Origin: an uncultured Pelagibacteraceae bacterium
GTDB taxonomy: Bacteria > Pseudomonadota > Alphaproteobacteria > Pelagibacterales > Pelagibacteraceae
Length of the DNA stretch: 64,000 nucleotides
Direction: 5' to 3'
NCBI GenBank assembly: GCA_902572515.1
Contig: CACGGJ010000001.1
Location: forward strand, 62,001-126,000
Positions 8,014 through 16,696 of the stretch are shown here, piece by piece. The position numbers and the translations under genes are program-made. The notes beneath the pieces are model-generated. The model was not told where the DNA came from, did no database searches, and saw nothing but the letters and a program-made list of their open reading frames with translations. Position 1 is the stretch's first letter. Each line of letters begins with the position of its first letter.

Positions 8014-8548
8014 TGGCTTTTTTGGCCTATTTTATGGTCAAAAACACTAAAAAAATCAACGTTTTTTCAATATTTAAGGATATTTTAGAATGAATAGTGT
8101 TATGCACCCTTCAGTTGTGCTATATATCGAGATTTAACAAAATAAAGCACCTCTATGGCCGTTTAAAACACATATTCTATAACTGCATTGCTCTACTTTT
8201 TAATGATAACAAAGCTTATTTTAGCGTCTAATTTCAAATAAATTTTTATGAATTTTTGTTCCCCTACCCACTTTGTTTAATAAGAATTTTGAATTTTGTG
8301 TATAATTAGCTTAAAAAACCATTGGTATTAAACACTTTTAAGCATTGTACTTTATTTTCTCTTTCAAGCTTACCATTTTTGACTTAGTTTATTTAAAAGA
8401 GTATCTATTATTTTTAATTTTCTTGTATAAACTCAATGATTTATTTTAATTTTTGTTTATTATTATAATTAATTTATATAATAATTACAATAGTTTAATT
8501 ATATATATTAAAGTATTACATTATATATTAGTAAATATTTATTTACTA
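8014..8548. other. 535-bp gene-free stretch
   Basis: This is the only gap over 300 bp in a window where neighbouring genes usually touch. I see no long reading frame, tRNA or recognisable structured RNA. Base composition becomes almost pure A+T towards its right end. Visible items are a 15-codon ORF at 8090-8137 preceded by AAGGA, short hairpin-capable repeats GCAC/GTGC/AGCAC at 8104-8150, and the perfect palindrome at 8529-8548. It could be a decayed gene, a regulatory or recombination region, or a small RNA locus. Confidence 0.6.
8529..8548. repeat. perfect 20-bp A+T palindrome next to a stop codon
   Basis: TAGTAAATA and TATTTACTA flank a central TT, immediately after the stop codon of the minus-strand EamA-family gene. 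The position suggests a 3'-end hairpin for that transcript. No T tract follows on the minus strand, so a true intrinsic terminator is uncertain. Confidence 0.4.
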
Positions 8549-9400
8549 TTATTTAGAACGAGTAAGCAAATATTCTCTTCTAGAAATATATAAACCACTG
8601 AGAACAATAATAAACAAACCTAAATAAGTCCAATTATCAGGTAACTCATGAAAGAAATAGTAACTAATCAGTATATTTGTAATAATCTCTGTATAGCCCA
8701 AAGGAGCTAATTTAGAAGCATCAGCGTATTTGAGTGATAATATGAGGAAAAGGTGCGCTACAGAGGCTATTAGGCCGATTAGAGCCATCAAAATCCACTG
8801 ATTTGACGTAGGATTAACCCAAACTGAGGGCATAAATAGACTAATTATTATAGTTCCTATCAAACCAGATAGTAAAAGAGTTAAAAGAGGATTATCAGAG
8901 GTGCTGAGCTTCCTAGTGATTATAAGATAAAATCCATAGCAAATTCCATTACCTAAAGCAGCCATAGTAGCCAAGTTAAGCTCAATAAAACCAGGTCTAA
9001 TTACAATTAAAGTTCCAATAAAACCTAATGATACAGCAGTCCACCTTTTCATCCCTACTTTCTCATTTAAAAAAAATGGAGATAAGGCTGTAACACAAAT
9101 TGGAGCAACAAAAGCTAAGGTTAAGGCTTTAGGAAGTGAAATTTCCGATATTGCATAAAAGAACAAATAAGTAGAAAAAACAAAAATTAATCCTCTAATT
9201 AATTGAAGGGCTGGTTTTTTCGTCCAAACTAATGAATGCCTATAAAAGATAAGCATTAGGGATAATGTAAAAACTACAGTAAAAAAATATCTTGCCCACG
9301 TTATCTGTAAAACATCCATAGATGAGCTTAAATATTTAGCAAAAGCATCCATTACAGGAACAATCATCCAAGCAGATGCATTTAAAATTATAGCCTTCAC
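8549..9400 (-). CDS. EamA/DMT-family membrane transporter
   Basis: This 283-residue protein has ten hydrophobic segments arranged as two EamA repeats, the architecture of drug/metabolite superfamily transporters. The first repeat opens with the family-like MDAFAKYL (about residues 17-24). These proteins move metabolites such as amino acids, purines or sugars, usually outward; the substrate here is not readable. The start is a GTG at 9400. An internal ATG at codon 12 would remove part of the first helix and is less likely. A 16-bp gap separates it from the AEC transporter upstream, so the two probably share a transcript. Confidence 0.87.
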   Translation of the reverse strand: MKAIILNASAWMIVPVMDAFAKYLSSSMDVLQITWARYFFTVVFTLSLMLIFYRHSLVWTKKPALQLIRGLIFVFSTYLFFYAISEISLPKALTLAFVAPICVTALSPFFLNEKVGMKRWTAVSLGFIGTLIVIRPGFIELNLATMAALGNGICYGFYLIITRKLSTSDNPLLTLLLSGLIGTIIISLFMPSVWVNPTSNQWILMALIGLIASVAHLFLILSLKYADASKLAPLGYTEIITNILISYYFFHELPDNWTYLGLFIIVLSGLYISRREYLLTRSK

Positions 9401-9416
9401 AAAATAAGGATATATC

Positions 9417-10316
9417 TTAATAGAAGTATTTTAAAGCAAAGAATAATGTAGTCGGAATAGTGAATAAGGACATGATTGTAGATACTACAATTGTGCTAGA
9501 AATATTATCTACAATTTCTTTAGGAGAATACATGTGCGCAATCAAATAACACAAAATTGCACTAGGCATACAAGACTGAATTAACAGAACACCAGCTGGT
9601 ATACCAGATAAATTAAAAAATTTTATAACAGCAAATCCTATAATAGGACCTAATATTACTCTTCCAAAAGAAGTTATTAATGCATCTTTAAAAGAAAATA
9701 CTTTCATTTGTGTAAGAGCCACACCTAATGACATAAGGATCATTACAATCATTCCATAAGCTAAAAGCATTACAGTATTTAATACAAATTGAGGAAATGG
9801 AATTTCAAAATACAAAAAGAGTACTGTTATTAAAATTGCATAAAATGATGGACTCTTTAATATTGTTTTAAAATCAAAGGCTCGTTTTGCTAAAAAAATA
9901 TTAAGAGTAAAGTGGAGTAAAACAATTAAAGATGAAATTGCAGCTGCTATACCCATTCCTAAATCACCATAGGCAAATAAACAAATTGGAATACCCATAT
10001 TTCCAGTATTTGGTAAGATAAAAGTTGGTAATTCACGAATATAATCTTTCTTCATAAGAATAAGAAAAATTAAACCTACAATCCCAAATAATGTTAATAA
10101 GATGATTGCGTAACCAAAATATTCACTAAATAACTCAAAAGTTACTCCACCAGCTGTAATAGCAAAAATAACGAGAGCAGGAGTTCCAAAATTACCAGCG
10201 TATGTAGTTATAAATGATGTATCAAAATCAGGATTTTTTTTACCCAAATGATATCCAAGACCTACTATTAGGAATACTGGAAATAAAACTTCAAAAAGTT
10301 TTAAATAAATTTCCAT
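9417..10316 (-). CDS. AEC-family (auxin efflux carrier-like) transporter
   Basis: The 299 residues form about ten membrane helices in the inverted five-plus-five arrangement of the AEC/BART group. The conserved helix break LPNTGNMGIP lies near residues 100-110, and a second symmetrical region is near SCMPSA at about 248. Bacterial members export organic acids or amino-acid derivatives, but specificity cannot be assigned. The start overlaps the homoserine dehydrogenase stop by one base (TAATG). This coupling raises the possibility of a substrate in the Thr/Met/homoserine branch; that is inference only. Confidence 0.85.
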   Translation of the reverse strand: MEIYLKLFEVLFPVFLIVGLGYHLGKKNPDFDTSFITTYAGNFGTPALVIFAITAGGVTFELFSEYFGYAIILLTLFGIVGLIFLILMKKDYIRELPTFILPNTGNMGIPICLFAYGDLGMGIAAAISSLIVLLHFTLNIFLAKRAFDFKTILKSPSFYAILITVLFLYFEIPFPQFVLNTVMLLAYGMIVMILMSLGVALTQMKVFSFKDALITSFGRVILGPIIGFAVIKFFNLSGIPAGVLLIQSCMPSAILCYLIAHMYSPKEIVDNISSTIVVSTIMSLFTIPTTLFFALKYFY

Positions 10317-11608
10317 TAACCAAGCAATCTAATTAAAGTAGGTGTTTTTAAAATATTTTTATTTTTCTTAAAAATAGACAGACAGTTATTGCAATTAATT
10401 TCAGATGTTTTGTGTGTAATTATAACAATTGTTGCCTTATTATTTTTCTTATCAGGTGTCTGAATTAGCCTTTTAACTGAAATTTTATAATTAGCTAAAC
10501 GATTAGTTATTTGAGATAATACACCGGGTTTATCTTTTACTTCAAACCTTAAATATAATGAATTAACATAATTATTTACATTATACGGTTTTAAAGATTT
10601 AAGCTTAGAAACACTAACACCAAAAGGTTTTTTGATATTTCCACGCAAAATAGATAATAAATCAGAAAGTAATGATGAAGAAGTAGGACCTGGTCCAGCT
10701 CCCTCCCCTTGCAATACACTTTCACCAACTGGTTTACCTTCAAGGATAACAGCATTCATTACACCATTAACGTTACCAATATATGATTTTTTACTGACTA
10801 AACATGGATGAACTGTTTCAAAAAGTTGATTATTTTTTAACTCAGAAATACCAAGAAGCTTAATTCTCAAATCTAATTGATCTGCAATTTTAATATCTTT
10901 TAATTCAATTTTTTCTATTCCTTCCATTAAGCATTTATTTTTTGAAATTTTACTATTAAAGGCTAAAGCAGACAATATTCTTACTTTGGCGAATGCATCA
11001 AAACCATTTAAATCTAATTTAGGATTGCCAGGTTCAGCATAACCAAGCATCTGTGCTTTTTTTAAAACATCTATAAAATTTTCATTTAAATTTTCCATTT
11101 CAGATAAAATGTAATTTGAAGTCCCGTTAAGAATTCCATAAACTTTTGATATTTTGTTTGTTGCTAATCCTTCTTTAATTGATCTTAATATTGGAATACC
11201 TCCAGCAACTGATGCTTCAAATTCTAAATTAACATTATTTTTTTCTGCTAGTTTTGCTAATTCATTACCATGTTTTGAAATTAAAGCTTTATTAGGTGTA
11301 ATAACATGGATTTTATTTTTCAAAGCAGTTTCAACAACTTTTTTTGAAATACCATCTGATAAACCTATAGCTTCAAAAAGTACATCAATTTTATTTTTCT
11401 TAAAAATTTCTAAAGGATTTTTATAAAATATTTTTTTATCAACTTTAAATTTTCTTTTTTTATTAATATTTCTAGCGGAAACAGCTACTACTCTAATTCT
11501 CTTGGACGTTTTAAGCTCTATATCTTTTTTTTTAGTATTTAACTCATTTAATAAATAATTACCTACTTGGCCGAGTCCAACAACTGCTATATTAATTAAA
11601 TTATTCAT
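10316..11608 (-). CDS. hom: homoserine dehydrogenase
   Basis: The enzyme reduces aspartate semialdehyde to homoserine, the branch point to threonine and methionine. The 430 residues contain the NAD(P)-binding GLGQVG motif at about 11-16, the catalytic domain with GTSNYI and the AEPGNPKLDL-like substrate region, and a C-terminal ACT domain from about residue 350. The ACT domain usually senses threonine, so feedback control is likely. It is a single-function enzyme with no aspartokinase fused. It sits 15 bp downstream of argC and overlaps the AEC transporter. Product homoserine feeds the nearby metY pathway after acetylation. Confidence 0.95.
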   Translation of the reverse strand: MNNLINIAVVGLGQVGNYLLNELNTKKKDIELKTSKRIRVVAVSARNINKKRKFKVDKKIFYKNPLEIFKKNKIDVLFEAIGLSDGISKKVVETALKNKIHVITPNKALISKHGNELAKLAEKNNVNLEFEASVAGGIPILRSIKEGLATNKISKVYGILNGTSNYILSEMENLNENFIDVLKKAQMLGYAEPGNPKLDLNGFDAFAKVRILSALAFNSKISKNKCLMEGIEKIELKDIKIADQLDLRIKLLGISELKNNQLFETVHPCLVSKKSYIGNVNGVMNAVILEGKPVGESVLQGEGAGPGPTSSSLLSDLLSILRGNIKKPFGVSVSKLKSLKPYNVNNYVNSLYLRFEVKDKPGVLSQITNRLANYKISVKRLIQTPDKKNNKATIVIITHKTSEINCNNCLSIFKKNKNILKTPTLIRLLG

Positions 11609-11623
11609 ATTAAAATATTATCA

Positions 11624-12643
11624 TTATAGTGCAGTTTTTTCTGGAAAATTGAATTTTATATTTAAATTTTGCACAGCTTGACCCGCACCACCTTTTATTA
11701 GGTTATCTATTGCAGACAAAATGATTACCTTATTTTTATACTTTGATTTGCATATTGAAATATAGCAATTGTTAGTATTTATTACATTGTTTGTACTAAC
11801 TAGCGAATCTCTTTTTAATACTTTTACAAATTTTTTATTTTCATAAAATTTACTCAATTCGTTATAAATTGTATATGGAGTAATTTTATTCTCAAGATCC
11901 AAATAAATAGTACTTAATATACCTCTGAACATTGGTGATAAGTGAGGAGTAAAACTAAATTGAAATTTTTTCTTAGTAAATTTTCTTAACATTTGATCTA
12001 TTTCTGAATTATGGCGATGAAAACCAACTCCATATGCACTCAAAGACTCATATAGATTTTTATCTTTATATTTTTTGTGAACACCTCTACCAGCACCGGA
12101 ATATCCAGATTTAGAGTCAATTATTATGCTGTTAAATTTAATTAGATTTTTCTTAAATAATGGAATAAGTGGCAAAAGAATAGAAGTTGGATAACAACCA
12201 GGACATGAGATAATATTATACTTTTTAATCTCTTTTCTGTTTATTTCAGGAAGTAAATAAATACTTTTCTTTATCAACTTAGGTGCACGATGTTTTTGTT
12301 TGTACCACTTTAAATAATCAGAGGCTTTGTTTAATCTAAAATCTGCAGCAAGATCAATTAAAGTATGATTTTTACTCAAATGTTTTGATAAATCTTGAGC
12401 TTCCCCATTTGGAAGTGCTGTAAAAACAATCTGAACATCATTTAATAGTTTTTTATTAAATTTTACAATTTTTGGTAATTTATATCTCGACAAAGATTTA
12501 TCGTAAAATTTAATATTTTTACCAACAGAGGAATTACCACAAAGGAATTTAATATTAATATATTTATGTTTAACTAATAATTTAATTAATTGAACACCGA
12601 TGTATCCAGTTGATCCAGCGACTAATGCATTTAGCTTAAGCAT
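11624..12643 (-). CDS. argC: N-acetyl-gamma-glutamyl-phosphate reductase
   Basis: ArgC reduces N-acetylglutamyl phosphate to the semialdehyde in arginine synthesis, using NADPH. The 339 residues begin with the nucleotide-binding AGSTGYIG motif (about 8-15). The catalytic cysteine sits in SCPGCYP (about 146-152). HRHNSEI near residue 210 is the conserved substrate-site stretch. The gene follows rpsI by 33 bp on the same strand and precedes hom, a common alphaproteobacterial rplM-rpsI-argC order. Confidence 0.95.
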   Translation of the reverse strand: MLKLNALVAGSTGYIGVQLIKLLVKHKYINIKFLCGNSSVGKNIKFYDKSLSRYKLPKIVKFNKKLLNDVQIVFTALPNGEAQDLSKHLSKNHTLIDLAADFRLNKASDYLKWYKQKHRAPKLIKKSIYLLPEINRKEIKKYNIISCPGCYPTSILLPLIPLFKKNLIKFNSIIIDSKSGYSGAGRGVHKKYKDKNLYESLSAYGVGFHRHNSEIDQMLRKFTKKKFQFSFTPHLSPMFRGILSTIYLDLENKITPYTIYNELSKFYENKKFVKVLKRDSLVSTNNVINTNNCYISICKSKYKNKVIILSAIDNLIKGGAGQAVQNLNIKFNFPEKTAL

Positions 12644-12676
12644 TTTTTATTATAACAGTTAAAAATTAAAAAAAAA

Positions 12677-13114
12677 TTATCTTTTAGAGAATTGGAAGCT
12701 TCTTCTAGCTTTTCTTCTACCAGGTTTTTTTCTTTCAACTGCTCTTGAGTCTCTGGTAGTAAGTTTCTCTGTTTTTAAGGTAGCTTTTAGATTTTCATCA
12801 AATAATACTAAAGCTTTTGAAATACCGTGAACCATAGCCCCTGCTTGGCCTGTAGGTCCTCCTCCTTTTACACTACATCTAACATCGTAATCTGTAGCTT
12901 GATTAATAATTTCAAAAGGTCTTGTAATTTGCATTTTATGTGTTTCATCTGCGAAATATTCATTGAACAATTTACCGTTTACATAAATTTTACCAGAACC
13001 TTTTTTTAACCAAACTTTAGCTATTGATGTTTTTCTTCTTCCTGTAGCATATTTACTATCTTTAAAATCTAATTTTAATTTAGGAGATTTTGATGCTGAT
13101 TGAGTATTTTCCAT
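12677..13114 (-). CDS. rpsI: 30S ribosomal protein S9
   Basis: S9 is a small-subunit protein whose C-terminal tail contacts the P-site tRNA. The 145-residue protein shows ATGRRKTSIAKV, GGGPTGQAGA and the basic ending RRSFQFSKR, where the final KR is functionally conserved. There is a short alphaproteobacterial N-terminal extension of about 18 residues. The start is one base from the rplM stop, so both are read from one transcript, presumably starting upstream of rplM. Confidence 0.98.
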   Translation of the reverse strand: MENTQSASKSPKLKLDFKDSKYATGRRKTSIAKVWLKKGSGKIYVNGKLFNEYFADETHKMQITRPFEIINQATDYDVRCSVKGGGPTGQAGAMVHGISKALVLFDENLKATLKTEKLTTRDSRAVERKKPGRRKARRSFQFSKR

Positions 13115-13115
13115 A

Positions 13116-13574
13116 TTAGTTTCTAGCTATATTTTTACTATTTAATTTATCTAACTCAATAACTGTAGGATTTTGTGCTGAATGTGGATGGTCATTACCA
13201 GCATAAATTTTTAATTTTGTTAATTGTTTTCTACCTAATACACCACCTGGTAACATTCTTTTAACTGCCATTTTTAAAGTTTCACCTGGTTTTTTTTCAT
13301 GAAGTTTCTCCGGTGTAGTAACTTTAATCCCTCCAGGGTGACCAGTGTGTCTGTAATATTTTTTATCTTGAAATTTTTTTCCAGTAAATTTTGCTTGTTC
13401 AATATTTTTAACAACTACAAAGTCGCCATCATCCATATGAGGAGTGTATGTAGTTTTATTCTTGCCTCTTATAATATTAGAAACAACAGTTGCTAATCTT
13501 CCAACAACTGCATTCTTAGCGTCTATTTCATACCAAGATGATGTTAATTGGTCTTTTTTAGTGAATTTTGTCAT
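13116..13574 (-). CDS. rplM: 50S ribosomal protein L13
   Basis: L13 is an early-assembly protein of the large ribosomal subunit. The 152 residues show WYEIDAKNAVVGRLAT, YRHTGHPGGIK and MLPGGVLGRKQ. The gene is the first of the rplM-rpsI-argC-hom run. A 212-bp divergent region separates it from metY and must contain its promoter together with the metY riboswitches on the other strand. Confidence 0.98.
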   Translation of the reverse strand: MTKFTKKDQLTSSWYEIDAKNAVVGRLATVVSNIIRGKNKTTYTPHMDDGDFVVVKNIEQAKFTGKKFQDKKYYRHTGHPGGIKVTTPEKLHEKKPGETLKMAVKRMLPGGVLGRKQLTKLKIYAGNDHPHSAQNPTVIELDKLNSKNIARN

Positions 13575-13650
13575 TGTGCGAGGATTAATACTATTAATAA
13601 TTACAAAGTCAAATTTATATTTAGCTTGAATTATATAGCTTATATGCTAG

Positions 13651-13700
13651 AAAGTACTTGCCGATTTGATCCTATTGCGGGCTTATAACTGCTAAAAAGG
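13651..13700 (+). promoter_or_regulatory. probable SAM-II-like riboswitch aptamer (first of a tandem pair)
   Basis: GATTTGATCCTATTGC (13663-13678) and GCTAAAAAGG (13691-13700) closely match the conserved loop and 3' segments of SAM-II aptamers. A short P1 (GCC 13660-13662 with GGC 13680-13682) can form, with a weaker outer stem. I could not draw a good P2 pseudoknot, so the element may be degenerate or a variant. A possible promoter (TTGAAT near 13626 and TAGAAA near 13648) lies just upstream. Confidence 0.55.
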
Positions 13701-13724
13701 AAATTTCATAAAATTGATATAATC

Positions 13725-13782
13725 GGTAGGCATTTGAACTGTATTGTGCGCCTAACATAATGTTGAAGCACTAAAAAAGGAG
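13725..13782 (+). promoter_or_regulatory. SAM-V type riboswitch covering the metY ribosome-binding site
   Basis: P1 pairs TAGGC (13727-13731) with GCCTA (13750-13754). The loop begins ATTTGAAC, and GTGC (13746-13749) can pair with GCAC (13768-13771) to form the pseudoknot. The 3' part reads CACTAAAAAAGGAG, so the Shine-Dalgarno sequence AGGAG (13778-13782) lies inside the ligand-dependent fold. Binding of S-adenosylmethionine would hide it and lower metY translation. SAM-V is an established marine, largely SAR11, class that shares its core with SAM-II. Confidence 0.8.
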
Positions 13783-13786
13783 TAAA

Positions 13787-15115
13787 ATGACTAAAAAAAG
13801 AAACAACCCTGAAACTATAGCTATACATGGTGGTGACTATAGAAGTGATCCAGCAACTAATGCTGTAGCTGTGCCAATTTATAGAACAACATCATACCAA
13901 TTTAACAACACAGAGCACGCTGCTAACCTATTCGCTCTAAAAGAGTTTGGTAATATTTATACGCGTATAATGAATCCAACAAATGACGTACTGGAAAAAA
14001 GAGTAGCTGCACTTGAAGGAGGTCTTGCGTGTTTAACTGTATCCTCAGGACAAACCGCATCAACATTTGCTATACTTAATGTTGCTCAAGCAGGCGATAA
14101 TATAGTTAGTTCTACTGATCTTTATGGTGGAACTGTATCTTTATTTACACATACTCTTAGTAAACTTGGTATAGAAATAAGATATGCAGATCCAAGTAAT
14201 CCTGAAAATTTTGAGAAGTTAATAGATGACAAAACTCGGGCCTTTTACGGAGAAACTTTACCAAATCCATATTTAAGAGTGTTTCCAATAAAGGAAGTTT
14301 CTGACATTGGAAGAAAATATAATATACCATTAATCATGGACAACACTGCATCACCTGTCATTTGTAAACCAATAGAGCATGGTGCTGCTGTAGTAATACA
14401 TTCACTCACAAAATATATAGGTGGGCATGGAACAGCAGTAGCAGGAAGTATCGTTGATAGTGGTAACTTTGATTGGACCGCAGATCCCAAAAGACAACCT
14501 TTGTTTAATGAACCTGATGCTAGTTATGGCGGTGTAATTTGGGGTAAAGCTGTTCCAGAATTAACAGGCGCTAATGTACCTTTCGCGGTTAGAGCAAGAG
14601 TTTGTTTATTGAGAGACTTAGGATCAGCATTGGCTCCAGATAATGCTTTTGCAATAATTCAAGGGCTTGAAACGGTTGCTCTAAGAATGAGACAACATTG
14701 TGCTAATGCTGAATATGTAGTTGAATTTCTTAAAAAGCATAAAGAAGTTACAAAAGTTATTTATTCTACTGAACACGATAAACCAATTGCTGATAGAGCA
14801 AAAAAATATCTTAAAGGTGGAAATGGACCAATGATCGGCATCGAGCTTAAAGGTGGAATTGAGGCTGGCAAAAAATTTATCGAGTCTTTAAAGATGTTTT
14901 ATCACGTTGCTAATATTGGAGATGCTAGAAGTTTAGCAATTCACCCAGCGAGCACAACTCATAGTCAATTAAATGAGAAAGAACTAGCTGCATCGGGTGT
15001 TACGCAAAGTTATGTAAGACTTTGTATTGGGATTGAACACATTGATGATATTATTGAGGATTTAGATCAAGCATTGAACAAATCTTCTAAAGGCAATTTA
15101 AAAGCTGTAAGCTAA
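13787..15115 (+). CDS. metY: O-acetylhomoserine sulfhydrylase
   Basis: This PLP enzyme of the Cys/Met-metabolism family makes homocysteine from O-acetylhomoserine and sulfide. The 442-residue length and the SSGQTASTFA and YTRIMNPT motifs fit MetY rather than shorter cystathionine enzymes. The PLP lysine is in HSLTKYIGGHG (about residue 208), and the cofactor aspartate is in MDNT (near 184). It is a single-gene unit with divergent rplM upstream and a tail-to-tail arrangement with ctaA. Expression is probably controlled by the tandem SAM elements just upstream, and it has one of the few strong Shine-Dalgarno sequences here. Confidence 0.94.
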   Translation: MTKKRNNPETIAIHGGDYRSDPATNAVAVPIYRTTSYQFNNTEHAANLFALKEFGNIYTRIMNPTNDVLEKRVAALEGGLACLTVSSGQTASTFAILNVAQAGDNIVSSTDLYGGTVSLFTHTLSKLGIEIRYADPSNPENFEKLIDDKTRAFYGETLPNPYLRVFPIKEVSDIGRKYNIPLIMDNTASPVICKPIEHGAAVVIHSLTKYIGGHGTAVAGSIVDSGNFDWTADPKRQPLFNEPDASYGGVIWGKAVPELTGANVPFAVRARVCLLRDLGSALAPDNAFAIIQGLETVALRMRQHCANAEYVVEFLKKHKEVTKVIYSTEHDKPIADRAKKYLKGGNGPMIGIELKGGIEAGKKFIESLKMFYHVANIGDARSLAIHPASTTHSQLNEKELAASGVTQSYVRLCIGIEHIDDIIEDLDQALNKSSKGNLKAVS

Positions 15116-15144
15116 TTAGAGGTTTTAATGTCAACAAATAGAAA

Positions 15145-16170
15145 CTAATAAATAACCTCTTTATATTTTGTAATATAAAGAAAATACAATGTTGAAAGTA
15201 TTATTAAAATAGAATTTATCTGGTGTAGAGACGCATAAAGCATTTTTACTCCAGATAAAAGTGTAAGAATTCCCAAAAAAATTTGAGACAATAAAGCAAT
15301 TCCAATAACAAAAATTGGAGTTATTAAATTTATATTTCCATTTTTTAAAACTAAGTAAAGTATGTATAAATATATTATAAAAATTAAATACGCTAAATTC
15401 CTATGGATAAATTGAACTAGTGATTGATCATCAAATACTGTGATATTAAAAAGATCTGCTATCATACTATCATCAGGAAAGAATGAAGAGCCCATTAATG
15501 GCCAAGTATTATAAATTTTTCCCGCATCCATGCCGGAAACAAATGCTCCAATTATTATCTGTAAAAATAACAATACAAAAAATAATTTAATTGAGTTTAA
15601 TTTAATATTAATTTGATTTATTTTTACATCAGTTAGATTTAAATATTTCCAAAAAACTATAGATAAAATGATAAAAGCTGTAACTAAATGCAGTGATAAT
15701 CTATAGTGACTAACATCAACTCTATCAACTAAACCACTAGAAACCATATACCATCCGATAAATCCTTGAAAACACACTAAGAAAAAAATTATTGAATATT
15801 CTTTTAAAATCCAAACACCATTTTTGATTGTAAAATAGATTAAAGGTAAAAGGACAGTTAAACCAATTAATCTTCCCAACTGACGATGAGCCCATTCCCA
15901 CCAAAAAATTACCTTAAATTCATTCAAAGTCATATTAAAATTTTGCTCTTTATATTCAGGTATTGTTTTATAAAGATCAAAATATTCTATCCATTTATAA
16001 CTTGTTAAAGGAGGCAATGTACCCACAAAAAGCTCCCAGCTAATAATTGATAGGCCAGAGTCAGTTAGTCTAGTTAGGCCCCCTACTAAAATTATAATCA
16101 CGATCATCAATAATAAAGTGATCATCCATATTTTTAATTGAGAATTTAAAGAATAATTCTGACTGTACAT
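15145..16170 (-). CDS. ctaA: heme A synthase (COX15/CtaA)
   Basis: CtaA oxidises the C8 methyl group of heme O to a formyl group, making heme A for aa3-type cytochrome oxidase. The 341 residues form eight membrane helices. The N-terminal GGLTRLTDSGLSI motif (about 30-42) and the heme-ligand regions WEWAHRQLGR (near 91-100) and FIHRNLAYL (near 254) are all visible, as is HQINSI near the C-terminus. The gene diverges from chorismate mutase with a 43-bp gap. The other oxidase genes are not in the window. Confidence 0.95.
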   Translation of the reverse strand: MYSQNYSLNSQLKIWMITLLLMIVIIILVGGLTRLTDSGLSIISWELFVGTLPPLTSYKWIEYFDLYKTIPEYKEQNFNMTLNEFKVIFWWEWAHRQLGRLIGLTVLLPLIYFTIKNGVWILKEYSIIFFLVCFQGFIGWYMVSSGLVDRVDVSHYRLSLHLVTAFIILSIVFWKYLNLTDVKINQINIKLNSIKLFFVLLFLQIIIGAFVSGMDAGKIYNTWPLMGSSFFPDDSMIADLFNITVFDDQSLVQFIHRNLAYLIFIIYLYILYLVLKNGNINLITPIFVIGIALLSQIFLGILTLLSGVKMLYASLHQINSILIILSTLYFLYITKYKEVIY

Positions 16171-16213
16171 GAATAGATAAATATAATAATTATTAATTAA
16201 ACCAATAAATTAA

Positions 16214-16504
16214 ATGTCGCCAAAAAACAAAAAAAAATTAGAAATAATAAGGTCTAAATTAGATAAATTAGATAATAAGTTGTTATCCTTAATTAAATAT
16301 AGAACAAATCTTGTTAAAGAAGTTTTAAAACTTAAAGAGTTTAAAAAAGAAATAGTAGATAAAAAGCGTATCAATTTTATACTTAAAAAAATTCACTCAA
16401 AATCTAAAAAACTAAAGATTGATCCTAAAATTACTAATCGGATATGGAAAAATATGATTTTATCTTATATCGATTTCGAAAGAAGAAACTTTAAAAAAAA
16501 ATAA
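16214..16504 (+). CDS. chorismate mutase (AroQ type)
   Basis: This small all-helical enzyme converts chorismate to prephenate for phenylalanine and tyrosine synthesis. The 96 residues show the AroQ pattern: the first helix with IRSKLDKLDNKLLSLI (about 10-25), the catalytic Arg and Lys in YRTNLVKEVLKLK (28-40), and the DKKR loop at about 49. It is a free-standing mutase with no fused prephenate dehydratase. It converges on rpmG with no gap (stop at 16504, rpmG stop at 16505). Confidence 0.88.
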   Translation: MSPKNKKKLEIIRSKLDKLDNKLLSLIKYRTNLVKEVLKLKEFKKEIVDKKRINFILKKIHSKSKKLKIDPKITNRIWKNMILSYIDFERRNFKKK

Positions 16505-16696
16505 CTACTTACTATGCGGTGGAAGTTTCTTTTCCACAAACATTTCATGTTTTCTTGTATCTGGATTGTATTTTTTTGCTGAAAGTTTAACTTTAGCTTT
16601 CTCTCCTCCAGCAGGTTTTTTAACATAATAGAAGTAAGGACTATCAGGTTTGGCTTCGGGAACCATTCTTACTTTAACGTGAGTTTTTTTTGCCAT
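16505..16696 (-). CDS. rpmG: 50S ribosomal protein L33
   Basis: L33 is a small protein near the ribosomal E site. The 63-residue chain has YFYYVKKP and the family's KLSAKKYNPDTRKHEMFVEKKL (split here by the family turn). It lacks the paired cysteines of zinc-binding L33, so it is the Cys-free form. A short insertion (AGGEKAKV) makes it slightly longer than usual. Its start lies 23 bases inside the merR-like gene, so it is probably co-transcribed with it. Confidence 0.93.
   Translation of the reverse strand: MAKKTHVKVRMVPEAKPDSPYFYYVKKPAGGEKAKVKLSAKKYNPDTRKHEMFVEKKLPPHSK

Noticed and set aside
8090-8137. 15-codon ORF with AAGGA upstream in the gene-free gap
   Set aside because: Too short and unlike any leader peptide I recognise. 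No gene on the same strand follows it closely.
8259-8266. TTCCCCTA, matching part of the tRNA-Glu 3' end (2338-2345), as a possible att duplicate
   Set aside because: Only eight bases match and the following bases differ (CCC instead of GGG), so it does not support an integration duplicate.
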